Shown piece after piece: positions 1-7,707 of a stretch of DNA of 64,000 bases (position 1 is its first letter; each line of letters opens with the position of its first letter). The DNA is from Arcobacteraceae bacterium. Its GTDB lineage: Bacteria; Campylobacterota; Campylobacteria; Campylobacterales; Arcobacteraceae. The DNA lies in assembly GCA_023229945.1 (NCBI GenBank), contig JALNYH010000003.1, positions 62,001 to 126,000 on the forward strand, in the 5' to 3' direction. Made by a program: the position numbers and the translations under genes. The notes below the pieces were generated by a model. That model did no database searches and was not told the origin of the DNA. It saw only the letters and a program-made list of their open reading frames with translations.

Positions 1-1097
1 GCCGTACTTGAAGAATTGTCTAAAGAGAAAATAAAATCAGCTTTTGTATTAATCTTCACTTTTTCTAATTCTTCTTGTTTGATATCACCTTTTTTCAAAT
101 CTTTTATAATTTTTAAAACTTCTACTTCTACATCTTCAGCTTTGATATCTTGATTACAAACTGCAAAAATCATAAATACACCAGGGTCTTTTAGCTCCAT
201 ATTATATGCGTATATGCTGTTTACCATTCTTTTCTCATCAACTAAAACTTTATGTAATCTACTACTTTTTCCATTTCCTAAAAGTTCACTAATAGCATTA
301 AGAGCTGGCATTGAGGAATCTTTAAAATCACTTACTTTATAAGCAATGGAAAGCATTTGGACTTCACTGTCTTTATGAATTACTACTTTTTTTGCACCAT
401 TTTGAGCTGGTTCTTTCATGTGTACTTGCGGAATAGGCGTAGAGTTTTCAATATGTGCAAAATGTTTTTCTGTTTTTGCAAACACACTATCTACATCAAT
501 ATCTCCAGCAACTAGTACAATAGCATTTTGCGGTTGATAGAAAGTTTTGTGAAACTCTTGTATATCTTCGAGTTTCCAAGTCAAAATATCATCCATAAAA
601 CCAATAGGTGTCCAGTGATAAGGATGATAAACATATAAATGGTTGAAAAGATTAAAATACAAAAATCCCATAGGATTATTATCAGTTCTCCATCTTCTCT
701 CTTCTGCAACTACATCTCTTTCTGGCTGAAATTCTTCATCTTTTAATGCTAAATTTTGCATCAACTCACTAAAAAGTTCTAGCGATTTATCAATATTTTG
801 TGAACTTGATTTGATATAGTACTTTGTATAATCAAAACTTGTTGAAGCATTATTAACTCCACCAAATTTTTTGATAATTTCATCAAACTCACCAGCTTTT
901 AGGTTATCACTACTTTTGAAATTCATATGTTCTAGCATATGAGCTATTCCACTCTTACCCATAATTTCATTTCTACTGCCAACTTTATATATGATATTGG
1001 TAGTAATTACATTTGTTCCATTTTCCATAGGTATAGCGATAATCTGTAACCCATTGTCCAATGTTTTCTCATAATATTTTGGTAGGCTATTTGCCAT
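1..1097 (-). CDS. M16 family zinc peptidase (pitrilysin/processing-peptidase type), C-terminus cut by window edge
   Basis: The reading frame starts at an ATG (reverse strand, 1097-1095) and runs off the left edge, so the C-terminal part is missing. The N-terminus (MANSLPKYYEKTLDNGLQI) is typical of bacterial M16B peptidases. The inverted zinc motif HxxEH is intact (HMLEHMNFKSSD), and a second Glu-rich segment (ERDVVAEERRWR) supplies the third ligand region. The R/Y-type M16 substrate domain begins near KKVVIHKDSEVQM. The protein probably degrades peptides in the periplasm or at the membrane. No signal peptide is obvious in the visible N-terminus. It lies upstream of pyrD on the same strand, 129 bp away. 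Confidence 0.9.
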   Translation of the reverse strand, partial: MANSLPKYYEKTLDNGLQIIAIPMENGTNVITTNIIYKVGSRNEIMGKSGIAHMLEHMNFKSSDNLKAGEFDEIIKKFGGVNNASTSFDYTKYYIKSSSQNIDKSLELFSELMQNLALKDEEFQPERDVVAEERRWRTDNNPMGFLYFNLFNHLYVYHPYHWTPIGFMDDILTWKLEDIQEFHKTFYQPQNAIVLVAGDIDVDSVFAKTEKHFAHIENSTPIPQVHMKEPAQNGAKKVVIHKDSEVQMLSIAYKVSDFKDSSMPALNAISELLGNGKSSRLHKVLVDEKRMVNSIYAYNMELKDPGVFMIFAVCNQDIKAEDVEVEVLKIIKDLKKGDIKQEELEKVKINTKADFIFSLDNSSST

Positions 1098-1110
1098 TAA
1101 CACCCCTTTT

Positions 1111-1152
1111 ATAACTAATAACGAAAAACTAATAACGAATAATTTACGAATA
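1111..1152. repeat. Degenerate 7-bp tandem array (ATAACNA word)
   Basis: Six consecutive heptads fit the frame 1111, 1118, 1125, 1132, 1139, 1146. The first four are ATAACTA, ATAACGA, AAAACTA and ATAACGA; the last two are weaker. The array lies between pyrD and the M16 peptidase gene. It is followed by an AT-only hairpin with an 8-bp stem (1150-1157 with 1161-1168) and a TGC loop. It belongs to the family of heptad arrays listed elsewhere in this window. Confidence 0.55.
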
Positions 1153-1226
1153 TTTTTTGCAAAAATATGATTAGTTTTTATCATCTGTATGAAAATCCTT
1201 TATAAAATAAATCGTCTAATGATACA

Positions 1227-2294
1227 TTAATTATTAACTTTTAAGTCTATTCCAATCGCTTGAGAAATATGACTGAAGCCATCTTTTTTTAGGAGTTCTA
1301 TTAAACCTTTATTTATATCACCCACCATTGAAGGACCCTTGAATATCAATCCTGAATAAACTTGAACCAAGCTAGCTCCTGCTTTTATTCTTACATAAGC
1401 ATCTTCTGCTGTACTTATTCCACCTACTGAGATTAGAATTGTTTTACCATAAAGCTCTTTTGCTATTGCTTTGAAAAGATTGTATGACTTTTCTTTTAGT
1501 ACTTCACCGCTAATTCCACCGAAAGTCTGAGGATTTGGTAATAATGAATAATCAATAGTTGTATTTGTAGCAATTATTCCATCTGCACCATTGTTTATAG
1601 CACACTTACATAAGTCTATTGCAATATTTGCTTCCATATCTGGTGCAATTTTCAGAAATATTGGTTTTTTTGTGATACTTTTTGCCATATAAAATATACT
1701 TTTGATAAACTCTTCATTTTGCAAGTCTCTTAAATTTGGAGTATTTGGACTTGAAATATTTACCACCAAATAATCACACATGTTTTTAAAATTTCTAATA
1801 AGCAACTCATAATCACTAAGAGCGTCTATTTCTGATGTAGTTTTATTTTTCCCTATATTTACACCAACTGGTATAGAAAAAGGGTAAACTTTTTTTACAT
1901 TTTGAGATATTGTGTATGAGCCTAGATTGTTAAAACCCATTGCATTTTGGATAGAGTTTTGTTCAGGATATCTAAAAAGTCTTGGTTTTGGATTGCCACT
2001 TTGAGGTTTTGGTGTCACTGTACCAATTTCAGTAAAACCAAATCCAAGGGAAGGCATAGCCTCTATCATCGTAGCATTTTTATCAAATCCAGCACCAAGT
2101 CCTACGGGGTTTAAAAATGTCATTCCTAAGATATCTTGAGATAATGCACTACTTGTAACAAAGTTCTTTTCTACTAAAAAATTGTTTAATAATGAACACT
2201 TAGGCAATCCTCTTAGAGAATATTCTGCTATTGTATGAGCATTTTCTGGGCTAAAATTAAATAAAACTTTTTTAATTAAATCATAATCAAACAT
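1227..2294 (-). CDS. pyrD: Dihydroorotate dehydrogenase (quinone), class 2
   Basis: Fourth step of pyrimidine synthesis: oxidises dihydroorotate to orotate with FMN and passes the electrons to membrane quinone. Class 2 features are clear: an N-terminal membrane-associating helical segment, FMN-barrel motifs GAGFDKNA and GVNIGKNK, the catalytic-serine loop NISSPNTPNLRDLQ, then ATNTT and SVGGI near the C-terminus. I chose the ATG that gives MFDYDLIKKVLF. An in-frame TTG nine bases upstream (2303) would add three residues. The length (355 aa) is normal for class 2 enzymes. The promoter region is shared with the divergent small-protein/glyS unit. Confidence 0.95.
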   Translation of the reverse strand: MFDYDLIKKVLFNFSPENAHTIAEYSLRGLPKCSLLNNFLVEKNFVTSSALSQDILGMTFLNPVGLGAGFDKNATMIEAMPSLGFGFTEIGTVTPKPQSGNPKPRLFRYPEQNSIQNAMGFNNLGSYTISQNVKKVYPFSIPVGVNIGKNKTTSEIDALSDYELLIRNFKNMCDYLVVNISSPNTPNLRDLQNEEFIKSIFYMAKSITKKPIFLKIAPDMEANIAIDLCKCAINNGADGIIATNTTIDYSLLPNPQTFGGISGEVLKEKSYNLFKAIAKELYGKTILISVGGISTAEDAYVRIKAGASLVQVYSGLIFKGPSMVGDINKGLIELLKKDGFSHISQAIGIDLKVNN

Positions 2295-2421
2295 TTTTTC
2301 CAAACCTTATTATGTACTAAAATTTTAACAGTTATTATATTGAAATTAAACTTAGTTATAAGTTAGTTTTGAATATAATCACATCAAAATTAACTAATAT
2401 TATTGATATTAATTAGTATCG

Positions 2422-2427
2422 TATAAT
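2422..2427 (+). promoter_or_regulatory. -10 element (TATAAT) upstream of the small membrane protein/glyS unit
   Basis: A perfect TATAAT lies 21 bases before the ATG at 2449. No good -35 is visible, which is usual for Campylobacterota sigma-70 promoters. An imperfect dyad (ACTAAT ... ATTAGT, about 2393-2417) overlaps the -35 region and could be an operator. Confidence 0.5.
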
Positions 2428-2448
2428 TTAGGATGAAAAGATAGCAAA

Positions 2449-2607
2449 ATGAAAGAAATTATTGACACAATTGTTTTTGTCTTATTTATTGTGATGTTAG
2501 CTTTTTTCATAATTGGCTTCAATAAACAACAAATCAAAAAACATACAGATAAACTTAAAGAGATTGAAAAAAGGAAAGAAGAAAATGATAAAACCACTAT
2601 TGATTGA
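2449..2607 (+). CDS. Small single-pass membrane protein (52 aa), overlaps glyS
   Basis: ATG at 2449, TGA at 2605-2607. The N-terminus is one hydrophobic helix (about residues 6-24, IVFVLFIVMLAFFIIGF). A highly charged Lys/Glu tail (KKHTDKLKEIEKRKEE) follows and is likely helical and cytoplasmic. The gene sits behind a good -10 and overlaps the glyS start by 23 bases, so the two are probably transcribed together and translationally coupled. I do not recognise a family. It could be an assembly or tethering partner, but nothing in the sequence assigns a function. The alternative is that it is only a leader ORF for glyS. Confidence 0.6.
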   Translation: MKEIIDTIVFVLFIVMLAFFIIGFNKQQIKKHTDKLKEIEKRKEENDKTTID

Positions 2608-4600
2608 AGTACTTGTTGAGGAATTACCTGCTATTCCTTTCTTGAAAGAGTTACCAAATATTAATAAAAAATGGGCAGATATACTTTTGTCACACAATCT
2701 TTTATGTGAATTTAGCTTTTTTTATACTCCAAGAAGATTGGTTTTGTGGCATAGAGAATTCAAAACCAAGCAAGATGATAGTACACAAGAATTTTTTGGT
2801 GCGCCAGTTGCTATGGCATACAAAGATGGTGAGCCAACAAATGCAGCTATAGGTTTTGCAAAAAAATGTGGAGTAGAAGTAGGGGATTTGCAAACTGCTA
2901 CACAAAATGGCAAAGAAGTATTGTATTTTAAGAAAAATATTTCTGGAAGTGACTCAAAAGAGATATTAAATGATTTGGTCAATGAATTTATAAAGTCATT
3001 GAATTTTGGAAAATCTATGAGATGGGGTAGCAATACTCAGAGTTTCATAAGACCAATCAAAAGTTTATCTATAATGTTAGGTCATGAAGTGATAGACGGT
3101 GAGCTTTTTGGAGTAAAATCAAGCAACTTTACTTATGGGCATAGAATGATAAATACTGAAAAAGTATTTTTTGATTTTGCGGGTGATTATTTTTGTAAGC
3201 TTTCAAAAGAGGGTGTTATACTTGACCAAGATTTGAGAAAAGAAGAAATACTCAAGTCAATCAAAGATTTAGAAGCAAAAAACAACCTAAAAGTAGAACT
3301 TGATGAAGATTTACTTGCTGAAGTAGTAGCAATTACAGAATATCCAACAGCACTTTTGGGTACTTTTGATGAAAGCTTTTTGAAATTACCACCAGAAGTC
3401 ATTACAACATCAATGAAAGAGCATCAAAGATATTTTGCTGTACACAAAGACGGCAAGCTAGTAAACAACTTCGTAGTAGTAACAAACGCAAATACAGACG
3501 ATTTTAGCAAAATCATATCTGGTAATGAAAGAGTTTTGAAACCAAGATTAAGTGATGCTATGTTTTTTTATGAAAATGATCTCAAAAAAGGGCTTGATAC
3601 ATCAAGACTTGAGAGTGTGTTGTTTGCAGATGGATTAGGAAGCCTACAAGACAAAACAAATAGAGAGCTAATAGTAGGAAAACTATTGTGTGATAGAGTA
3701 GGGTTTGAAGATAAAGATTTGGTTCTTCAAACTATTTCTTTGGCAAAAGCAGACTTGATGAGTGAAATGGTTTATGAATTTACTGAGCTTCAAGGTCTTA
3801 TGGGGTATTACTATGCCAAAGAACTTGGACTTGATTCCAAAATCGCATTGGCACTAAAAGAACAATATCTTCCTGATAGTGTAGATAGTGAATTACCATC
3901 TTCTTTATTTAGTGCAATAGTAGCTATGACAAATAAAATTGATACTATTTTGGCATTGTTTAGTATTGGCAAAATTCCAACTGGTACAAAAGACCCTTAT
4001 GCCCTTCGCCGTGCAGCATTTGGTATTATTAAGATTTTGATTGAGTATAAGCTACCAATAGAGCTTGATACTGTAATACATGAGCTTTCACACAATTATA
4101 ACAAATTAGACAAAAGTTTAGTTCTGGAATTTTTTGAAGATAGATTACAAAGTGTTTTAAATGTAAATCCATCTATTCTAAAAGCGGTACTTGCAACTGA
4201 TGAAAAAAATGTATTCCAAATAGCTATCAAAGTATCAGCATTGAACTCAATTGTAAATAGTGGAGATTTCAAAGATATAAGCTCTACATTCAAAAGAGTT
4301 GCAAATATCATAAAAGATATAGATACAAATTCTAGAATAGATATAAATGAAGATTTATTTGAAGAAGAGGAAGAAAAAGCTCTTTATAATAAGTATAATT
4401 TGATTGTTTCTAGAGAATATGATAGCATTGAAGAAAATCTTGATGCACTTTTCTCTATCAAAAAGGAGCTTGATGAGTTCTTTGATAAGGTTTTTGTCAA
4501 CCATGAAAACCTAAATATTAGACAAAATAGGAAGAATTTGGTCGCTTTGATATATAATTCTTTCAAAAAGATAGCAGATATAAAAGAAATTACAATTTGA
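2585..4600 (+). CDS. glyS: Glycyl-tRNA synthetase beta subunit
   Basis: Tetrameric alpha2beta2 GlyRS; the beta subunit carries tRNA-binding and anticodon-binding functions. The start at 2585 (MIKPLLIEVLVEELPAIPF) is preceded by AAGGA nine bases upstream and gives 671 aa, normal for the family. Family segments are visible: FYTPRRLVL, MRWG with FIRPI, KLPPEVITTSMKEHQRYFAV, GNERVLKPRLSDAMFF, and DPYALRRAAFGI in the HD-like region. A DALR-type anticodon-binding C-terminus follows. The alpha subunit gene (glyQ) is not in the window. Confidence 0.96.
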   Translation: MIKPLLIEVLVEELPAIPFLKELPNINKKWADILLSHNLLCEFSFFYTPRRLVLWHREFKTKQDDSTQEFFGAPVAMAYKDGEPTNAAIGFAKKCGVEVGDLQTATQNGKEVLYFKKNISGSDSKEILNDLVNEFIKSLNFGKSMRWGSNTQSFIRPIKSLSIMLGHEVIDGELFGVKSSNFTYGHRMINTEKVFFDFAGDYFCKLSKEGVILDQDLRKEEILKSIKDLEAKNNLKVELDEDLLAEVVAITEYPTALLGTFDESFLKLPPEVITTSMKEHQRYFAVHKDGKLVNNFVVVTNANTDDFSKIISGNERVLKPRLSDAMFFYENDLKKGLDTSRLESVLFADGLGSLQDKTNRELIVGKLLCDRVGFEDKDLVLQTISLAKADLMSEMVYEFTELQGLMGYYYAKELGLDSKIALALKEQYLPDSVDSELPSSLFSAIVAMTNKIDTILALFSIGKIPTGTKDPYALRRAAFGIIKILIEYKLPIELDTVIHELSHNYNKLDKSLVLEFFEDRLQSVLNVNPSILKAVLATDEKNVFQIAIKVSALNSIVNSGDFKDISSTFKRVANIIKDIDTNSRIDINEDLFEEEEEKALYNKYNLIVSREYDSIEENLDALFSIKKELDEFFDKVFVNHENLNIRQNRKNLVALIYNSFKKIADIKEITI

Positions 4601-4689
4601 TAACTCCCATTTTTAGGTACTTACAAGGTATATTTGTAATTTTATTTAAAAAAGTGTTAAAAACTATGACAAAAATTTCAAATTTATGT

Positions 4690-4806
4690 TATAATTAAAC
4701 TTCGGTATTTGGGAATCTCTATATAACTGACTTTGGGCTTGTTTCTAATTTCTTTATAGAGGATGATTTTTTGGAATACCTTAGTATATTAAAATTAAGG
4801 GCGACG
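4690..4806 (+). promoter_or_regulatory. -10 box and about 105-nt structured 5' leader of the RRM protein gene
   Basis: TATAAT at 4690-4695 predicts a transcript starting near 4702, leaving an unusually long leader before the ATG at 4807. Within it CTCTATA (starting near 4717) can pair with TATAGAG about 40 nt later, enclosing a U-rich loop. An AAGGG ribosome site lies five bases before the start codon. Leaders of this kind are common on cold-shock and autoregulated RNA-binding protein genes. Regulation here is inferred, not shown. Confidence 0.4.
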
Positions 4807-5118
4807 ATGAATATTTATGTTGGCAACTTGTCATACAATCTAAGTGATTTGGATTTCAAAGACTTGTTTGAACAATTCGGTGAAGTGGTATCTGCAAAGA
4901 TGATCAAAGATAGAGAAACTGGTAGATCAAGAGGGTTTGGTTTTGTAGAGATGAGTTCAAAAGAAGATGGTAAGAATGCAATCGAGCAACTTCATGGTAA
5001 AGAATTCCAAGGAAGAACTTTAGTTGTTAATGAAGCTAGAGAAAAAGAGCAAAATAGCGGCGGATTCAATAGAGACAACAGAAGAGACAACAACAGTAGA
5101 GAAAGATCTTTCAGATAA
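4807..5118 (+). CDS. RNA-binding protein with a single RRM domain
   Basis: 103 aa. One complete RNA recognition motif fills residues 1-80: RNP2 is IYVGNL (residues 3-8) and RNP1 is RGFGFVEM (about residues 39-46). A short basic, Arg/Asn-rich tail follows (NRDNRRDNNSRERSFR), a common extra RNA-binding extension. It resembles the small bacterial RRM proteins of Campylobacter, Helicobacter and cyanobacteria, some of which respond to cold or stress. The start was set at the ATG with a good AAGGG site; an upstream in-frame extension to 4771 has none. A strong terminator follows. Confidence 0.9.
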   Translation: MNIYVGNLSYNLSDLDFKDLFEQFGEVVSAKMIKDRETGRSRGFGFVEMSSKEDGKNAIEQLHGKEFQGRTLVVNEAREKEQNSGGFNRDNRRDNNSRERSFR

Positions 5119-5135
5119 TTCTAACTCAAGTAGTA

Positions 5136-5161
5136 GTAGCCATTCCCATGGCTACTTTTTT
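5136..5161 (+). terminator. Rho-independent terminator after the RRM gene
   Basis: Perfect 8-bp stem GTAGCCAT / ATGGCTAC (5136-5143 with 5148-5155), loop TCCC, followed by six T residues. It lies 17 bases after the RRM stop codon and points in the plus direction. Confidence 0.9.
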
Positions 5162-5174
5162 ATTTCACTTTTTC

Positions 5175-5987
5175 TTATAAAATCAACAAACTTATAGCCA
5201 TAACTAACATTCCCATACTTACACCTAATATTGCTGTGTGAGAATCTCCATACACTCGAGAACTGGGCAAAAGCTCATCAAAAGATATATAAATCATAAT
5301 CCCAGCAACAACTGCAAATGTAACTCCTAATGCCATACTTCCAAGCAAGGGTAATAGTATAAAAAATCCCAAAACAGCACCCAAAGGCTCAGCCAAACCA
5401 GAACCAAAGGCATAGTAAAATGCTTTTTTCTTATCCTGAGTAGCTCTATATATGGGCAAAGATATAGCCATTCCTTCTGGAATATTATGAATTGCGACAG
5501 CAACGGCTATAGATACGCCAAGAGTTAAGTTTTCTGTACTTGCTACAAATGTAGCAAAGCCTTCTGGAAAGTTGTGTATAGCTATCGCAATTGCTGTAAA
5601 TACACCAGCTCTTTTTAGTTGTTTGTTTTTTGAATGTGATATCTTATCTTGAATATCAGATTTGAGTTCATGTGGATTTATATCTGTAGGTATTAGTCTA
5701 TCTATCAAAGCCGTAAGTGCAATACCCAGAAAAAAGAAAAATATTACAAGTAAATGACCAGTTTGGTCATCATATAAAAGAGAGAAAGATTCTCTGGCTT
5801 TTGGGAAAATCTCTATAAAAGAGACATATATCATAACCCCAGCACTAAATCCAAGGCCAATAGAAAATACTTTATCATTATTGAACTTAGAAAAAAATGC
5901 TATAGCGGCACCAATTCCAGTACTCAAACCAGCAAGCAAAGTAAGCAAAAATGCTATCCAAAATGTTTCTAGTGTTATATCTATCAT
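5175..5987 (-). CDS. zupT: ZIP family zinc/divalent metal transporter
   Basis: 270 aa, about eight membrane helices. Both signature metal-site motifs are present in paired helices: HNFPEG and HNIPEG, flanked by small-residue helices. A histidine-bearing cytoplasmic loop (HELKSDIQDKISHSKNK) separates helices 3 and 4 as usual in ZIP proteins. It probably imports zinc, and perhaps iron or manganese, across the inner membrane. It follows the desulforubrerythrin gene on the same strand, separated by a 7-bp-pitch repeat element. The ribosome-binding site is weak. Confidence 0.92.
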   Translation of the reverse strand: MIDITLETFWIAFLLTLLAGLSTGIGAAIAFFSKFNNDKVFSIGLGFSAGVMIYVSFIEIFPKARESFSLLYDDQTGHLLVIFFFFLGIALTALIDRLIPTDINPHELKSDIQDKISHSKNKQLKRAGVFTAIAIAIHNFPEGFATFVASTENLTLGVSIAVAVAIHNIPEGMAISLPIYRATQDKKKAFYYAFGSGLAEPLGAVLGFFILLPLLGSMALGVTFAVVAGIMIYISFDELLPSSRVYGDSHTAILGVSMGMLVMAISLLIL

Positions 5988-5996
5988 TTTTTTTCT

Positions 5997-6119
5997 TAGT
6001 GGTTAGGTCTTAGTTTGTAGATGGTAGTTTTTAGTTTGTAGAGGATAGTATATACATAGTAAAATATTACCTATACTCTACCACCTACAACCTACCATCT
6101 ACTAGCTAAAAACTATCCT
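5997..6119. repeat. Inverted pair of heptad arrays: eight TAGNNNN then seven CTANNNN units
   Basis: On the plus strand TAG recurs exactly every 7 bases at 5997, 6004, 6011, 6018, 6025, 6032, 6039 and 6046. CTA recurs at 6071, 6078, 6085, 6092, 6099, 6106 and 6113. The arms are imperfect reverse complements and can fold into a long hairpin. The last CTA (6113-6115) is the reverse-strand TAG stop codon of the desulforubrerythrin gene. The element fills the rbr-zupT spacer. Only the TAG is constant; the other four bases drift. Confidence 0.75.
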
Positions 6120-6772
6120 ATCGTAATATCTTTACTTCTTTTTTTGAAGTATTCTTTTTCTACACGACATAGCGGACAGGCACCTGGTGCTTTTTTGCCT
6201 CTGTGGATATGACCACATACTTCACATACCCATTCTTCATCTTCATCACTATTGAAGAATCCTTCCGCTTCTAGAGCAGCTTTTAGCTCTAAATACTCAT
6301 GTTCATGCTCTACTTCTACTTTGCCTATTGCTTTGAGCATTCTAGCTACTTCTTTGTATCCTTCTTCTGTAGCTATTGCTTCAAATTCTGGGTACATTAT
6401 CTCATGTTCATATCTCTCACCATCTGCTGCATATACTAGATTTTTTACAGTTGAATCAAGCTCTATACCTTTTACGAGTTTGTTGTAAGCTTTATATTCT
6501 GCCATTGCGTGATATTTTTCATTGTCCGCTGCTTCTTGAAAAAATCTAGCAATTCTATGATAACCCTCTTTGAAAGCTACTTCAGCAAAAAATTCATATT
6601 TATTTCTAGCTTGAGACTCACCAGCAAATGCTTTCATAAGATTTACGGCAGTTAGGTTTGTAGTAGTACATTCCATATCTGCACCACAGCATACCAAAGT
6701 ACCTCCGCCAACATTTTGTACTTCTACTTCATTTCCACATTTATTACATTTGTAAGATTCATACTTTCTCAT
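6113..6772 (-). CDS. rbr: Desulforubrerythrin (desulforedoxin + diiron rubrerythrin + rubredoxin)
   Basis: 219 aa with three metal domains in order. Residues 1-35 form a desulforedoxin-like site (CNKC ... CC). Residues 45-170 form the ferritin-like diiron domain with its Glu/His ligands (FAGESQARNKYEFFAE, VEVEHEHEYLELK). Residues 180-210 form a C-terminal rubredoxin (CEVCGH ... CPLC). This is the architecture described for Campylobacter jejuni desulforubrerythrin, which reduces hydrogen peroxide. AGGAGA precedes the ATG. It is divergent from perR across 246 bp that holds a perfect palindrome, which fits peroxide-responsive control. Confidence 0.94.
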   Translation of the reverse strand: MRKYESYKCNKCGNEVEVQNVGGGTLVCCGADMECTTTNLTAVNLMKAFAGESQARNKYEFFAEVAFKEGYHRIARFFQEAADNEKYHAMAEYKAYNKLVKGIELDSTVKNLVYAADGERYEHEIMYPEFEAIATEEGYKEVARMLKAIGKVEVEHEHEYLELKAALEAEGFFNSDEDEEWVCEVCGHIHRGKKAPGACPLCRVEKEYFKKRSKDITIG

Positions 6773-6854
6773 ATTTTCTCCTATTGAGTTTTTGGATAAT
6801 TTTTTTCCATAAAGTATTTTATTGGTTTTTGCCTTAAGCTATAATTAAAAATAG

Positions 6855-6868
6855 TTTCAATTTTGAAA
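6855..6868. promoter_or_regulatory. Palindrome TTTCAATTTTGAAA between rbr and perR, candidate PerR operator
   Basis: Perfect 14-bp dyad (TTTCAA-TT-TTGAAA). It lies close to AT-rich -10-like sequences that read towards rbr on the minus strand. Fur/PerR proteins bind short AT-rich dyads, and perR itself is the divergent neighbour. Binding is inferred. Confidence 0.35.
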
Positions 6869-6949
6869 TAAAATCTATAAAATATTTGTAGTCAATAACT
6901 TTTATCAACAAGAAGTTTTTTTTAATATAAAATTTAACTATACATATGA

Positions 6950-6955
6950 TATAAT
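6950..6955 (+). promoter_or_regulatory. -10 element (TATAAT) for perR
   Basis: TATAAT within GATATAATTAGG lies 63 bases upstream of the perR ATG. An AAAGGAGGGG ribosome site follows at about 7003-7012. Confidence 0.5.
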
Positions 6956-7018
6956 TAGGACAAAATTTAACCTAATTAAAAAGGTTGAAAAAATTTAAGC
7001 ACAAAGGAGGGGTAGATT

Positions 7019-7438
7019 ATGTTAGCAGTAGAAGCAATGTTGAGAGAAAAAAATTTAAAAGTTACCCCACAAAGGTTGGCACTAGTGTGCGAACTAAGAG
7101 ATAAAGGACATTTGAGTATTGAAGAGTTGTATTATTCTTTGAAATCAAAATTTCCTTCTATTTCATTGGCTACAATATACAAAAATCTAAATGCTATGAT
7201 AGATAATTGTTTTGTAGAAGAGGTAAAGCTACCTAATGTAAAATCAAGATATGAGATTTCAAAAGATTTACATTCTCATGTAATATGTCAAGAGTGTGGC
7301 AAAATTTGTGATATAGATATAGATTTAAGCTCAGTGCTAAAATGTGATACCATATCAAACAGCGGTTTTGAAGTACAAAAAAGTGCATTGGTAATCAGCG
7401 GTACTTGCTGTGATTGTCAAGCCAAAAAACAAAAATAA
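7019..7438 (+). CDS. perR: Fur-family regulator, probably peroxide sensor PerR
   Basis: 139 aa. The N-terminal winged helix (VTPQRLALVCEL, SLATIYKNLNAM) is followed by a dimerisation domain with the regulatory metal site (HSHVICQECGKICDI). Two CxxC pairs (CQEC and CCDC) form the structural zinc site. The position divergent from a rubrerythrin-type peroxidase favours PerR over Fur. The residue that separates the two (Asp versus Glu in the metal site) cannot be settled by eye. A very strong Shine-Dalgarno precedes the ATG. Confidence 0.85.
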   Translation: MLAVEAMLREKNLKVTPQRLALVCELRDKGHLSIEELYYSLKSKFPSISLATIYKNLNAMIDNCFVEEVKLPNVKSRYEISKDLHSHVICQECGKICDIDIDLSSVLKCDTISNSGFEVQKSALVISGTCCDCQAKKQK

Positions 7439-7497
7439 AAGTTTTTTATTATTAATATATTGCTATAATCTGTAACTTTATATAATAGGTTATAATT

Positions 7498-7608
7498 ATG
7501 GCAATATTTACTAAATCTGTATTAAATTCTATCAAACTAGACGAGTCAAAAGTCGCTTTGGCTTGGGCTAACTATCCAATTTTTATCCAAAAAAACATAT
7601 CCATATGA
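7498..7608 (+). pseudogene. N-terminal remnant resembling Eco57I/type IIG restriction-methylase proteins
   Basis: A TATAAT-like box and weak SD precede an ATG that encodes 36 residues (MAIFTKSVLNSIKL...) before a TGA. The start resembles the N-terminus of large type IIG/Eco57I-type restriction-methylase proteins, which begin with a similar FxKSVL...W segment and then run for hundreds of residues. Here the frame closes at once, so this looks like the stump of a deleted gene. The next gene, a frameshifted DUF4238-like protein, also suggests a decaying accessory island. The family guess rests on a short stretch and is weak. Confidence 0.3.
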
Positions 7609-7707
7609 AAAGCTTTTTATTCCAAATGCAAAACAATAGATGAAATGGTTTATTAGTATTATTGATTGAGTGATGATGAGATTAAGATTGTGGAGGAGGG
7701 GAGGCTA

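Noticed and set aside
5997..6119. CRISPR-like array
   Set aside because: The unit is 7 bp without spacers and no cas genes are in the window, so it is not a CRISPR array.
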